A stretch of DNA of 64,000 nucleotides from Sternotherus odoratus (GCA_032164245.1 JAVMKO010000001.1:247947644-248011643); one strand, 5' to 3'. Shown: positions 45,706 through 58,059, numbered from the stretch's first letter. A program made the numbers and translations. Notes: generated by a model not told the origin, from the letters alone.

Positions 45706-46688
45706 TTATAATGTTCCAAGAAAACAGTTCAATGGGTCCCAAATTAAAAGTGTATGCAATTTTCAGTCTGTAGGAAATTTCAAAATTTCAGCTTTCTGTT
45801 CTGATTCCATTCAATGGGAATTTTTTTTAATGAGAATTTGATTACTATTCAGTGGGCAATTTTTAAAAAATCAAGTAAAATAATATATATATATTGAAAA
45901 GTATATACATTGAATAGTATATTGAATAAAATATATACATTGAATAGTAATTCCAGTTTCGAGCCAGCTCTACTTTTCAGTATTACTGAAAATGTCTACC
46001 TACTTTCTAAGTTAGCAGACATTGACTCTATCTATCCCCCGTCACATGCTATGTGGTATGTGTTATCTGAAGTTTCTTCTTGCCAGAATATTATACTGGT
46101 ACAGATCACATCATGTTTAATAATTATTGAAACTAAAACAAACATACGCAAGATTATTTATTAAAAGAATTATTATTCATTATCCAGTTTTAACTATGAA
46201 TGGGAAAACAGGCTCAGTTAAAATAAGAATGACATTCATACTGCCTAGGTAGAAGGGTGAATGGCAATGTATATAAATACCTAAATGAGAAAGATATCTA
46301 AATTGGAGAAAGAGAATCCCTGAAGTTTCCCCTATTTTTACATTTGAACCTAACCTAACCTAACCTATATTTTCTCTTCTGTGTCATCTGTTGCTAAAGT
46401 TTGCACTTGAACAGCAATTAATTAATTGTGAACTAGGGAGCTTCTGCATCAGATGAATACACTTCAGCTAATGTATGTTGAAATATCTGAGGCGCTTTTG
46501 TGTTGTTGAAATGGGTTAATGAAAATTGTGCAAGACAAATGCTCCATAGTGTCTATTGCCTTTCCATTTCCCCACATCTATAATGAACTAAAACAGACTT
46601 TCACAATGCAAGATCTTCTTTCTGCTCCTAATTAAGTCAGCAAGAGAATAGCTTTGATATCAGTGAGGCCAGCTTATAGTTTTACATA
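45706..46688. other. AT-rich, degenerate repeats, no gene
   Basis: At 45770-45870 and 45895-45960 there are TTTCAAAATTTCAGC and repeated ATATATACATTGAATAGTA sequences. A CCTAA pentamer occurs four times at 46347-46367, and is not the vertebrate telomere CCCTAA unit. Confidence 0.45.
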
Positions 46689-47569
46689 CGGGAACTGCTC
46701 ACTTAACGTTGTAGTTCTGCTCCTGAAAAATGTGACTTTACGCAAAATGATGTTAAGCGAATCCAATTTCCCCATAAGAATTAATGTAAATGAACGGGTT
46801 AGGTTCTCCTAATGTAAATGAGAGGATAAGGGGTGTGTGTGTATATACACACAGTATAAGTTTTAAACAAACAATTTAATATTGGTACACAGTGATGATG
46901 ATTGTGAAGCTTGGTTGAAGTGCAGGAGTCAGAGGGTGGGATATTTCCAAGGGAAATTCATTTAGCAGTAACATTTGGCCGAGCCCTCAAGGGTTAACTC
47001 TCACAGTCTACAAGGAGCAGGAAAGGAGGGAGGGCAGAGACTCTTATTTCCTCTTTAAGTACACTGCCTTGTTAATTACGGTAAATCAGCTTGCAGCTGC
47101 GGCCAGCTCTATGGAAGATGGGGTAAGTGGGGTGCAGGAGCAGAGGAGAGGGGGACACCCTAACATTAGCCCCCCTTTTCATCCTCTCCCCCCCCCCCAG
47201 CAAGCAGGAATCTCGGGGAGCAGCTCCAAGACAGAGGGGAGGAGCAGCACATGGCATTGTCAGGAGGGACAGCTGAACTGCCAGCAATTGATAGCCTGCT
47301 GGGCGGCTGTTGCACAGGGAATTTAGGGGAGCCAGGAACTGATGTGGGGAGCTGATAGGGGGGCTGCCAGGCCATCCTGGTTCCAACCACCCACCAACTA
47401 GCTCCACCGGGCTGCTCTTCCTGCAAGCAGTGGACAAAGCAGGCAGCTGCCAAACGACATTAGAAGGGAGAATTTCACAACTTTAAATGAGCATGTTCCC
47501 TAACTGATCAGCAACCTAAGAAGGAAACAACATTAACCTTCTTAATTATGACCTTAAGTGAGGAGTTCC
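46689..47569. mobile_element. TA-flanked TIR element, turtle-type
   Basis: The left end GGGAACTGCTCACTTAACGT and, in reverse, the right end GGAACTCCTCACTTAAGGTC are inverted repeats. TA lies at both edges (46687-46688, 47570-47571). The subterminal GATGTTAAGCGAATCCAATT and TTCCCCATAAGAATTAATGT are conserved blocks of a family common in turtles. No transposase is seen. The interior C-rich tracts and AGCAGGAGGCT-like GC region (47110-47440) yield frames of up to 121 residues that are not genes. Confidence 0.75.
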
Positions 47570-49279
47570 TATATTGAAAATACAATAACCAACATATTGC
47601 ATTTTATCAGTATGGTATAACTGAATTAAATCTGACCTCTTTTAACTATTAAAATATGTATATTGAAGTCTTCACTACACATTTTTGTCTGTTTATCTAT
47701 TTAACTGGAGAACATTTAATCTTATGACATTTTCAGTAATAAAGACATCAGCTCTTCCTCCCAGCCCCCTCACAATGAATTGGGAAAATGAGATTCTTCT
47801 CCATTATAACCCAGGGTGGCTTGTTATAGTTGTCCAATAACTGAAACTAATGTTCAGTGACAGCAGCCTTTTCTAGGCTTTCTGGCACAATGGTGACAAT
47901 AGATCAGTTAAAGTTAGCAGCATAATGTTTGTCAAAAATTAGTTCAGACCAGTAAAATTTCTATGCAGAACAGGCAAAAAATGTAATTTTCCATTATTCT
48001 GTGAGTTAATAATCAATTCCTGTATCTTCCGTTTAATTAGAAATTTGAGTTTTTCTGATACATGCAAAGGGCATTTTGACACACAGAGGCATGGCAAAGT
48101 AAGACATATTGTAATAATTAGCTGAATTATTCCTGGCATGCCATGAACAATTGCAGGATTGATAACTACCCAGCCAAATAGTGATATATTGGAATAAATT
48201 GACCGACAAAGTTTTTCAGTTAGGAAATGAAGCTCAGATGTATCATCAATAAAATACCATTGTGGACAGCAGACTTTTGAGGACTCTGGTGTTTTACATG
48301 TAGAAAATATGGATATGATAACTGTGTTTAATGACTGGAAGAAGCTATTTAAAATATCATTTAAAATATTTTTCTCCATTTAATTGTCTGGCCAAAACCA
48401 TATTCATTGACAGATGCACTAATGTACCATGCAACCTATGTTTAATTTTGTATTCTGATCAAACAGATACCAGATAGGTCTCTTAATCAACCCCCAGCCT
48501 TCTATAAAGAGAGATTTTCCCCCCATTTTTAATGCTTGCTGAGAGTTATTCTGGGTTATATCTCATGTGATGCCATGATATGTGATACAATGCTGGTTAC
48601 GGGAAAGGAATGCAACGTACAAAAATAGTCCCAGATTCAGTTATCGTCTTAAATACCTTGCTAATTTCATGCATATGAGTAGTCCTTTTGCTAGACCTAC
48701 TCCTTAAAATTAGACATATGATTAAGTAACTTGTTGAGTTGGGGCATATATTCTGACTACTGGGGTCTCAGAGGTGAAAAATGATACCAGCGACGTGACA
48801 GGTCAGAATACATGTCACCTGCATACCACTGTGATGGGCATGGTATAAAAACCAGAATAGAACAGAATGTCAGATAGGTTGTGTGGAACAAGATGTTTTT
48901 AAATTGCTTGTGAGTAGCAGGCAGAATAGTGCTGGACTGTGGCCTGAAAATGGATTATACCTAACAGTGAGAGTGCGACCCTACATTTATTTGTATGTTT
49001 TCCCACAATATTTTCTGTAAAAAAAATCTCTTACAAATACTGACTTTAGAAAAAAAAAAAAACTAGCAATCTCGTTAACAGTTTCCCTTTGTTTTTATAC
49101 TATTATTTTTCATAAAGTTGTTTTTCAGAAATCACCATGTTAAAGGTTACTCCAATGACACTTCATTAACAGGCAATGCTGCTCCATCCCCTGGAGCTGT
49201 GAAGAGTCCCTTGCCAGTGGAACTGATTCATTTCTAGGTGTGTAGTAGAGGACTAGCTTTGGTGGGAGGCCTGTGTAAC
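47570..49279. other. No gene or clear repeat
   Basis: AT-rich sequence. The 146-residue frame at 48379-47939 (minus) has a start and several hydrophobic patches, but no family motif and no CR1/ERV signature. It could be a degraded coding fragment, but I cannot support it. Confidence 0.45.
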
Positions 49280-49470
49280 TCTAACAGACCCAGTCATTGG
49301 CAGGTGGGCTCAAACCTGAGACCCCTGGAGCTAAACGCAAGTGGCTGTTCGCTAAGGCCATAGAGCAGACTCATGAATTTCTTTCTCACTACGTGGTCTC
49401 CATGCCACTACATGGGACACAACACCACACCCAGCAGCTGTCTGGGTTATATACCTGCACAATATATAGC
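49280..49470 (-). repeat. Possible tRNA-derived SINE, minus strand
   Basis: On the minus strand a B-box-like GGTTTGAGCCC (complement of 49307-49317) follows CCAGGGGTCTCA, and a weak A-box region (TGGCCTTAGCGAACAGCC) lies upstream. The rest, GGTCTCCATGCCACTACATG and ACACCACACCCAGCAG, matches a turtle repeat I recognise but cannot classify. Confidence 0.5.
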
Positions 49471-50739
49471 TTGGCATCATGTACAGTAATATACAAGACT
49501 CGTGTGAGGCATAGCAAAGCTGAGCAACAGCAGGGCTAGCAGATCTGCAGCTCTACAGATCCTCCCTTCCTTCCCTAAAGAGAGCCGCACATTAGGATCA
49601 CAGTATAGAGGCCACGGAGTATCACCCTAACCACTCTGCATCCTGAAATGGAGAAGACCTGGCTTCAGCTTCACATCACTCAGAAAATGCAAACGGTTCT
49701 CATAATAGGGTTCATTTTTATGTGTTCTATTTTTGTGGATGGAAATTGCAAAACAATGTTTATGGACGTCTGTTCACATTTTGGTTCATCCATGTTTGTG
49801 TTCCCTTACCATTCCTTATTTGTGAATATTATTATTGATAATGATATTCTGTATGATTATTTGGGAAATGTCTGTTCTTCATATGAATACCCATATTTCC
49901 CTGCTTACAAAGAATATTAGTTATCCACAATTCATTATTTGTTATTGTGATGTTTTTAAAATGTTGCTTATACAAGCAGAGAGCAGAAACTGTCTTACAA
50001 ATTAGGTGACCAATCATATGCCATAAACAGTGAATTCTGAAGGGAAATAGTCAAATCAGTTAGTAAACAACAGGTAGCCTGAAAATCAGAAACTCCAAAC
50101 AAGCACATCAATTAAAGCTCCTGAAGACTGCATGAGAAGTTCATTCTTCCTCTAGATCCTTCTGCCATCTATTTTAGCATCATGCAGGTTTAATGGCTAC
50201 ACTGAAGGTCGGCTTCCTGGGTCATTTTCTTTGCAAGTGCAGTTTGAGTTATAACAATGGTATCAGTGATGCCAAAGTCTTTATATTTTGTTATTTATCT
50301 CTTTCTGAGAAAGGTCTCTTGGCATTATCTTGTGTTGCTACTTCCCTTTGATTCTCTAGAGTAGTGTCAGAGTCGGTATAACTTCAAAGTAAAGGTTACA
50401 CAATTTCTTCATTTAAGATTCTGAAACTTTGACCAAAAAGAGTAGTAATATGAGATGTAGCATCCTTAGATATTTGAGGATTTCCATCCTTCTCTAGAGT
50501 GCACTCTTATATTCTAACTTTAAATAAAGTAGTGGGCTTGTGCACCTGACTACTCTATCTTTTGTAGTTTCCTGTGTTGCCTAAGATACTATACAACTTA
50601 GATTTCACAGATTATGGATCTAAGAAATTCTTTTAAGTCATTGGAAAAGATTAGGAAAAATATGTAGATCTAATTGGTTATTGATGGGCTGTCTGAGTGA
50701 AATGAACATAACTATTTCACAGGTAAGAAGCCTTGTGCT
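49471..50739. other. No gene or clear repeat
   Basis: AT-rich unique-looking sequence. A 90-residue frame at 49648-49920 has no domain. Confidence 0.5.
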
Positions 50740-50923
50740 AGATCAGCGCTCAGCAATGTTGGGACTTGGGACCGCAGGGTAAGCACCCTTAGCGGGCCCC
50801 GCTGCTTTATTTACTTGGCATTTCGCCAATCGCGGCTCCCACTGGCTGTGGTTCACCGTCCCTGTCCAACGGGGGCTGCAGGAAGTGGCGGCCTGCACCG
50901 TGCCACTTCCCACAGCCCCCATT
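50740..50923. repeat. Partial hAT MITE of the 16991/32840 family
   Basis: GGTAAGCACCCTTAGCGGGC, TTTCGCCAATCGCGGCTCCC and GTGGTTCACCGTCCCTGTCC match the left half of the elements at 16991 and 32840, with several substitutions. The right half is missing. Confidence 0.8.
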
Positions 50924-52327
50924 GGACTCTATTGAACTCGCTTGAATACGAGTAATTTTACTAGGTATCCCGTATTCAGCATAGGGAAAAACAGTCACCC
51001 TGGACATAGTTTCACTTTCTCCCCAACAGCATCATAAACATTCTAACAAGAGGGAAGACAGATTAGAACCTTCCAGAATCCTCTATAGGAAAGCCTAGGG
51101 ACAGATATCAAGAACCCAACAACAGTTTCTGGAAACTGGATATATAGGGCAGGGATCTTGTTTTAATTCCTGTTTACACAGCTTCCTGAACAATGTTGGT
51201 ACCACAAAAACAATAATAAAAAGCACAAAGTAATACAAAACTACACACAAATAATAATAAAAATGGAGGCGTTCTGCTGAGATCCATTTTATTCCACACA
51301 AGGCCACAGCAACAGAACCTTATAGTCAATGGTATAAAGCTGCTGTCAGACCTATGTCCCTTCCAGATCAGTTACATTGAATTTATGCTACTAAATATCT
51401 AAGGCATTTAAATTTGGCCTTCTTGTCACCACTTCTTTTATAGTCTACAAGGGAAATTATTTTTGTTTCACATCCTTATCTTGTATATCCGAGAATACCC
51501 TCGCCTTGTTGCTACGGATATAGTGACCATTATCATGCATGCTTATGTATCTGATAAATTGACTTTAGTCTTTCAATATGGTCTAAATCATGTTTAATCT
51601 GCTCACTTCATACTAAGAGCACTCCATGCAATGAGTGCTTTACAAGCTGTGAAACTTTAATTTGGTGTCTTTTGTACGGACTTGCCCTCCAAACCCTTCT
51701 TTAAAACTTTAAAGGTTCTGTCCATCCTGCCTCAATATTACAAATGCATGTGTAACCTTTAAAGAAATCTCATGCAAAATGATTATTTTCCCTACAAGAA
51801 AAAGAGATTGCTCACTGAATTAGGCATTCCCCTCATCCCCCCTCAGATGTTTCTTATGATGTGTCCGCCTGTCACTACATCTTTTGCAAGGTAAAATATA
51901 CAGTTTGTTGTAAGGTGTAGATGCTTATTCTTACCTGCCTTTCATTTCTTTGGTCTATGTTCCAACTCTGTCATGCATGGTGGCGTGTAGATTTGAAATG
52001 GCTGTTCATACGCTTTTCCAATTATCAGCTAGGTTCCCCGTGAAGGCAAGGGGTTCAGAAGGTTTCATTTTCTATTATTCTTGTTTACTCCACTCATTTT
52101 TAATCTTCTCACAATATGCAATATAAAAAGGTGAATTTGTAGTGTAAGTAAAACTTACAAACATTTACTTAAATGGCTCCCGACGTGCACATACATACAT
52201 ATTACTCGCAGACAGAGAAAGCTGAAAAATGGCATTCCAAACTACGGCTGAACCCTATATCATCTACTGTATTGATGCTTTCACACTACACTACATTCCT
52301 TACATTGTTGAGTCCACTACTGCCATA
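50924..52327. other. No gene or clear repeat
   Basis: AT-rich sequence. Motifs recognised here are too weak to name a repeat. Confidence 0.5.
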
Positions 52328-52330
52328 TAA

Positions 52331-53766
52331 GGGTACGTCTTCACTACAGGACTAGGTCGATTTCCCTTAATTCGATTTTCTAAACTCGAATTTAGAAAAT
52401 CGAATCAGTGTGTCCCCACCAGGACAGCAGGTCGACAGGGGTCGACACCGTCTGTCCGTAAACTTTTGCATAGCCCACATTGCACTGTGGGTAGGTAGCC
52501 CACAGTGCCGGGAGTGCCGGACCCCCCCGCCTGCCCAAGCAGCCCCGCGGACCCCCCCCGCCCGACTGAGCAGCCCCGCGAACCCCCCCCCCCCCGCCTG
52601 CCCAAGCAGCCCCGCGCCGGACCCCCCCGCCTGCCCAAGCAGCCCCGCGGACCCCCGCGCCCGACCGAGCAGCCCCGCGAACCCCCCCCCCCCCCGCCTG
52701 CCCAAGCAGCCCCGTGCCGGACCCCCCCGCCCTCCCAAGCAGCTCCGCGAACCCCCCCGCTCGCCCAAGCAGTCCCGCGCCAGACCACCCCGCCCCCGCA
52801 AGCAGCTCCGCAAACACCCCCGCTCGCCCAAGCAGCCCCACGCCAGACCTCCCCGCTCGCCCAAGCAGCCCCGCGCCGCACGCCCCCCGCTCGCCCAAGC
52901 AGCGCCGGACCTCCCCCCCGCCCGCCCAAGCAGCCCCCCGCCAGACCCCCCCCCGCCTGCCCAAGCAGCCCCGCGGACCCCCGCGCCTGACCGAGCAGCC
53001 CCGCAAACCCCCCCGCTCGCCCAAGCAGCCCCGTGCCGGACCTCCCCGCTCGCCCAAGCAGCCCCGCGCCGGACCCCCCCCTGCCCCACTCGCCCAAGCA
53101 GCGCCGGACCCCCCCCCCCCTGCCTGCCCAAGCAGCCCCGCGCCGGACCGAGCAGCCCCGCGAACCCCCCCGCCTGCCCAAGCAGCCCCGCGCCGGACCC
53201 CCCCGCCCCCCCAAGCAGCTCCGCGAATCCCCCGCTCACCCAAGCAGCCCCGCGACGGACCCTCCGCTCGCCCAAGGGGGGGGAGCCGGCACCGGGCTGC
53301 TTGGGCGGGCAGGGGGGTCCGCGGGGCTGCTCGGGCAGGCGGGGGGGTTCGCGGAGCTGTTTGGGCAGGCGGGTGGGGGTTCGGCACGGGGCTGCTTGGC
53401 CAGGCGGGGGGGTTCGTGGGGCTGCTCAGTCGGGCGCGGGGGTCCGCGGGGCTGCTTGGGTGGGCGGGGGGGTCCATGGGGCTGCTCGGGCGGGCTGGGG
53501 GGTCCGGCGCGGGCTCCTTGGGCGGGCGGGGGGGTCCGCGGGGCTGCTCGGAGGTCGGAGGCTTAACGTCAGATGCCTCTTCACTTACTCACAATAGACC
53601 TAGAGAAGTCGATTTTAGCGTTACTTCTCTCGTTGAGCAGGAGTTACAAAGTCGATTTTGAGGGCCCTTTAAATCGACTTTAAGGGCATGCAGCTGAGGA
53701 CAGGTACACGTTTAGTTCGACTTAACATCGTTAAAGTCGACGTTAAGTACTAGTGAAGACATGCCC
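52331..53766. mobile_element. PIF/Harbinger derivative with GC-rich inverted tandem core, 1436 bp
   Basis: Ends are GGGTACGTCTTCACTAC (left) and GTACTAGTGAAGACATGCCC (right), flanked by an exact TAA at 52328-52330 and 53767-53769, the expected 3-bp TWA duplication of PIF/Harbinger. The left 170 bases match the right end of the element at 54553-58420 in reverse, and the right 200 bases match its left end in reverse, so it is an inverted internal-deletion derivative. The core (52510-53560) is a tandem C-rich array whose orientation flips near 53275, giving a long hairpin. No transposase or Myb gene remains. Frames of up to 395 residues are artefacts. Confidence 0.93.
52510..53560. repeat. GC-rich minisatellite with inverted arms
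   Basis: Left arm (to about 53272) is built from units such as CCTGCCCAAGCAGCCCCGCG with variable C-runs and 'GGACCCCC' or 'GAACCCCC' linkers. Right arm (about 53290-53560) is the reverse complement (GGGCTGCTTGGGCGGGC..). The flip lies around CGCCCAAGGGGGGGGAGCC at 53269-53287. The structure could form a long imperfect hairpin. About 1 kb is over 75% G+C by inspection. Confidence 0.9.
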
Positions 53767-54129
53767 TAAATTAATTATTTGTACTATAATAGTACCTAGA
53801 GGCTCCAATTAACATCAGGGTCCTATTGAACTATGCTCTGTACAAACATATAGTTAGAGACAGCCCTCACCATAAAAAGGTTATAATCTACACTCTTACA
53901 ATTTGAAATTCACTTTCTGTAAATATTTTTGCAATATTCACTTTGTATTGGGGTGGCCATTCGGCATAAATGAGGTTTCTTGGAGAACTGAGATTTCAAT
54001 ATTTGTTTTTGTTACACTATGGAATGAAATCAAGACTCTGAAATTTTGCTAGGGAGAAAAAAGACACACCACAAAAGAAGACCCAGCCCAACCCTCCAAG
54101 GCTATACTTAACTTCAATTTAAGAGACTC
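53767..54129. other. No gene or clear repeat
   Basis: AT-rich spacer between the two Harbinger elements. Confidence 0.5.
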
Positions 54130-54230
54130 ACTAGTCTACCTGATTCTCACCCAGGACATGAACCTGCATCTCGCAAATCACTAGGTGAGTGTCCTAACTA
54201 CTGATATGGCTGTGTGTTTCTTTTACAGTC
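54130..54230 (-). repeat. Possible tRNA-derived SINE head, minus strand
   Basis: On the minus strand an A-box-like TCAGTAGTTAGGACACTCAC is followed by CTAGTGATTTGCGAGATGC and a B box GGTTCATGTCC. Spacing is near that of a tRNA-derived SINE. The body and tail are not recognised. Confidence 0.5.
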
Positions 54231-54552
54231 AATTCCATCCTGGACCTGAAAAACCTTCCCAGTTTTGTAGCTTCAAGTGTTTGTGTGTAAAGTTTTGGTT
54301 TACAGGTTTGGTTTTTTCAATGAAAAAATATTTCATCAAGCGGTTCCTGACAAGCTCTATTTGAAATACACCTGTTAGCCCTGAACTTGCTCCTACTGAA
54401 TGAAGCATGTGGAATACTTCCCATTGACTTCAGTAATGTCAGATCAAGTCTTTGTGAGCATTCTTGATAGTAAACGCATTCTCAACAAGTCCCAGAAAGT
54501 AAATACAAAATGAAGCACGCAGCTAAGAGGAATGTATTTAAAAAGTTGGTTA
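54231..54552. other. No gene or clear repeat
   Basis: AT-rich spacer, with CTTGCTCCTACTGAATGAAG..CCCATTGACTTCAGTAAT resembling a degenerate reptile repeat. Confidence 0.4.
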
Positions 54553-54734
54553 GGGCATGTCTTCACTACGACTTTATGTCAACTTTAGCGACGTTAATTT
54601 GACATAAACCTGTACCTGTCCTCACATGGACGTCATTTGCGTCGATTTAAAGGGCCCTCAAAATCGACTTCTGTACTCCTCCCTAACGAGAGGAGTAGCG
54701 CTAAAAACGACCTTTCAAGGTCGATTGTGGACTA

Positions 54735-55235
54735 GTGAGGATGCAACTGACATTAATAGCCTCCAGAGGCTGTCCCACAATGCTCTATTCTGACCGCTCT
54801 GGACTGCCTCACTGCTCCACTGTGACCGCTCTGGACAGCACTCTCAACTCGCTGCTCTGGCCAGGTAGACAGGAAAAGACCCGGGAACATTTGAATAGCA
54901 TTTCCTGTTTGGTCAGTGTGGCCAGCTCACCTGCACAGCTCAGTCGCCATTCAGAAAAATCAGCAGCACAAGACGCCATGCAGAGCTCAGCATCACAAGA
55001 CTCCATGCAGAGCTCAGCTTCCCTGGAGACCAGCCAGAGGAGAAGAGCTCCAGCGTGGTCCAATAATGAGGTGTTGGATCTCATCGCTATCTGGGGAGAG
55101 GAATCCGTGATGTTGGAACTCCGCAACAACAAAAGTAGTCTGGTATCATTGAGCAGGCTAGCATTGCGGCGAATGGACCAGGACTTTGCATGGAGTCAAG
55201 GAGCATGCACTCTCTATCTCTCTGAGAAATTCTAA
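54735..55235 (+). pseudogene. Harbinger Myb/SANT-like DNA-binding protein, N-terminal part
   Basis: In PIF/Harbinger elements a Myb/SANT protein partners the transposase, helping it enter the nucleus and bind the ends. The 166-residue frame carries the start of the domain near residues 108-140: RAPAWSNNEVLDLIAIWGEE with the conserved W and the LRNNK helix. After LALRRMDQDF the expected second and third helices do not follow. A stop closes the frame, so the product lacks most of the domain. An upstream Ser/Gln-rich repeat (SSASQDSMQSSAS) comes from a duplicated stretch (CCATGCAGAGCTCAG twice). The upstream start is not certain and may be an artefact. Confidence 0.75.
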
Positions 55236-56029
55236 GCAAAGTGATGTCATTCATGGTTGCCTGTTTGAAATACGGACTGCAATTAGTAGGGCGATTAAGA
55301 TTCCCAGCTGCAAAATAATCTTTTCTGCTGAAGACCGAACAACTGCCCCCCCTCCCAAACGCTCACCCCCCCCCCCCCCCCCCCGCCAGCCTGTAGTGGT
55401 AGCTAGCAGGGAATCTGAACAGTCTGCAAGCGGTTGCTTCCGCTTAAGACCCAACGCGCACCCAACCCCCCCCCCGCCCCGCCAACCCGAAGCGGTAGCT
55501 AGCAGGGAATTTGAAGAGTCATTTTGCAAGTGTTTGCCTCCGCAGAAGAGCCCCAGCCAGCCCTTAGCGAGAGATTTTTGGGCTTTGTTTTGCAGTTTGC
55601 GGTTCAGTGGGAGCCACGCGGTGGGGGGAGGAGGTCTCCACGTGGTGGGGGTAAGGGGGTGGGGTTACTCTAGAATATCCAAGTGCTGCTTTTAAATATG
55701 GATTTGAACGTACCATGGCCAGCTGAACGGTGATTTCAGAAGCCGTGTTGGGCTGAGGCACGCATATGTGTCTGAGATGCTGTGACTTTTCTGTGAGCCA
55801 TTCAGTCACTTTTAGGTGTAGAATATGACCTTGTACAGAAATCATATCAGGCCTCTGAATACTGAGGTTGCCAATTGCATAGTACTCCCATTGTGTATCG
55901 TCCGAGACTGCGTCTGTCTCATAACCTTGAATGTATCTGTCTCATAACTTTCAAACTTTCTTTGCCCACATTCGCCCACGGATGAACAATTATCTCAGAA
56001 TCCCCCGTCCTGCTCCTCACGCCGTGCAT

Positions 56030-56330
56030 CGCAGATACGAAAGCGTAAAAAGAAAACGCGAACACGCGATGATATTTTCAGTGAACTACTGGAGAACTCG
56101 CGCGCTGAGGCAGCCCGCCAGATGGAATGGAGGGAAAGATTGATACAGGCAAGGCAGGAATCAAGAGCCGCAGCAGAAAAGAGGGTGGAAATGTGACTGC
56201 AGCATCAGGACCGCGAAGAAAGACGCATGGATGCTTTGCTCCGGATAATGGAGGACCAAAGCGACATGCTGCGCTGTCTGGTGGAGCTGCAGCAGGGCCA
56301 AAGATCGCCTCTGCAGCCCCTGTGTAACCA
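56030..56330 (+). pseudogene. Harbinger Myb/SANT-like protein, C-terminal part
   Basis: A plus-strand frame reads RKRKKKTRTRDDIFSELLEN, then RAEAARQMEWRERLIQARQE, a TGA stop at 56194-56196, and continues in the same frame as RMDALLRIMEDQSDMLRCLV. This is a charged coiled coil typical of the C-terminus of the partner protein. The stop is probably a single substitution in a TGG codon. Between it and the N-terminal piece (55240-56030) no domain is readable and two C-rich tracts (55363-55384, 55469-55477) occur. This pattern indicates a once single gene with internal loss or insertion. Confidence 0.7.
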
Positions 56331-56737
56331 CCTCCCCCCTCCCCAACTCCCATAGCTTCCCCACCCAGACGCGGGGTGAGAACCCAGGGGGGGCAAGCTC
56401 CGTGGACTGACCCACTCCACCCCACAGGGCAGCACAAGCAGCAGCAGCCTGAGGTTCTCTGAAAACTTTTAAAAGCTGCTGTGTCTTAGATCCCCCTTCT
56501 CTCCCCCCTCTCCTCTGTCTGCTCCTCCACCAGTGCGACTGCTGGTTTCCCTTCTCACCCACCCCTTCCGGGCTACCTTGCCAGTGATCCCCTGTATTTG
56601 TATTTGTGATGAACCAATAAAGGAACCATGATTTGTAAAACACTGAATTTATTTCCTCTGCAAGCATGGGGAGGGGGGAGGGAAAGAGGGTGCAAGGACA
56701 GCAGGCTTAGGGCAGAGCAGAGCAAGGGAGCAGGTTC

Positions 56738-58059
56738 TCAAATGCCACATTGGGCACTCATAAAACTGGTTTTCAAGGCGCCCCTGAGGCGCAGCGCGCC
56801 CTGGTGCGCTCTTCTACTTTCCCTGCTGTCTGGCTGCTGGTAAGTAGCAGACAGTAAATTTGCCTCTGCCTCCCAGCCTGCCATAAACGTTTCCCCCTTG
56901 CTCTCACAGACATTGTGGAGCACAGAGCAAGCAGCAATAACAATGGGGATATTTCTCTCGCTGATGTCTGAGCGAATCAGTAAGGAATGCCATCTCCCCT
57001 TCAGACGGCCAAATGCACACTCTACGGCCATTCTACACTTGCTCAGCCTGTAGTTGAACAGCTCCTGACCCCTGTCCAGGGCTCCTGTGTAGGGCTTCAT
57101 AAGCCAGGGCATTAGGGGGTAGGCTGGGTCCCCAACGATAACGATCGGCATTTCCACCACCTCCCTCCCACGGAAATTTTCTGGTCGGGGAAGAAATTGC
57201 CTTGCTGCAGCTGTCTAAAAAGCCTAGAGTTCCTGAAAACACGAGCGTCATGAAGCTTTCCCGGCCACCCCACGTACAGGTCGGTGAAAAGTCCCTTGTG
57301 GTCAACCACTGCTTGCATGACCATTGAATAATATCCCTTCCGGTTTCTGTACTCGGCGGCCTCGTAGTCTAGTGCCAGGATAGAGATATGAGTCCCATCT
57401 ATAGCCCCACCACAGTTAGGGAATCCCATGGCGGCAAAGCCATCTATTGTAGCTTGCAGGTTTCCAAGGTTTATAACCCGGTGTAGCAGCCGCTCGACGA
57501 TTGCCCTACTTTCTTGCATCACAGCAGAGCCCACTGTAGATCTACCCACCCCAAACTGATTCGCGACTGACCGGTAGCTGTCTGGCGTTGCAAGCTTCCA
57601 GAGGGCTATCGCCACTCGCTTCTCAACTGTAAGGGCCGCCCTCATTCTGGTATTCTTGCGCCGAAGAGCCGGGGAAAGCAAGTCACAAAGTTCCATGAAG
57701 GTGCCCTTACGCATGCGGAAGTTTCTGAGCCATTGGGAGTCATCCCAGACCCGCAGCACTATGCGATCCCACCAGTCCGTGCTTGTTTCCCTGGCCCAGA
57801 ATCGGCGTTCGATGGCATGAGCCTGCCCCATTGCCACCAAATTTGACAGATTGTCAGTCGCCCCACTTCCAAAAACGTCAGTGTCCCCGTCCCTGCTGTG
57901 CACGTCCTGGTCCATCTCCTCCTCACTGTTGTCGGGTTCCAGAAAGCGCAGTTCTCCCCGGATCGCATTCCTCTGCAGACGGTACAGCATGAAATCCACA
58001 ACCATGCGCGAGGTCCTCACAACGGCCATTACTGCAGCCGTGGCATCAGCGGGCTCCAT
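56738..58059 (-). pseudogene. PIF/Harbinger (DDE_Tnp_4-type) transposase, one frameshift
   Basis: The frame from 58059 encodes a 315-residue N-terminal part and the one from 57160 encodes a 140-residue C-terminal part. A helix-turn-helix region spans about residues 142-180 (LTVEKRVAIALWKLATPDSY..VANQFGVGRSTV). The DDE catalytic residues are D221 in GGAIDGTHISI, D271 in WPGKLHDARVFRNS and the Glu of MAVECAFGRLKGRWH in the second part. The GDPAYPLMPW motif is also intact. A 1-2-base indel around 57112-57180 separates the parts. The stop near 56738 follows a normal-length tail (AQCGI). It is related to the HARBI1 family by domain. It is close to intact but not one frame. Confidence 0.93.

Noticed and set aside
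46347..46367. Telomere-like CCTAA repeats
   Set aside because: The unit is a pentamer CCTAA, four copies, not the vertebrate CCCTAA hexamer. It is a short local microsatellite.
47939..48379. 146-residue minus-strand frame as a host gene
   Set aside because: It is the longest frame in unique-looking DNA, but no domain, splice site or flanking exon was seen. Chance or a degraded fragment is more likely.
52367..53661. Open frames of up to 395 residues on both strands, Pro/Ala- or Gly-rich
   Set aside because: They run through a G+C-rich tandem array inside a Harbinger derivative. Open frames exist in several frames at once, with no domain, so they are composition artefacts.
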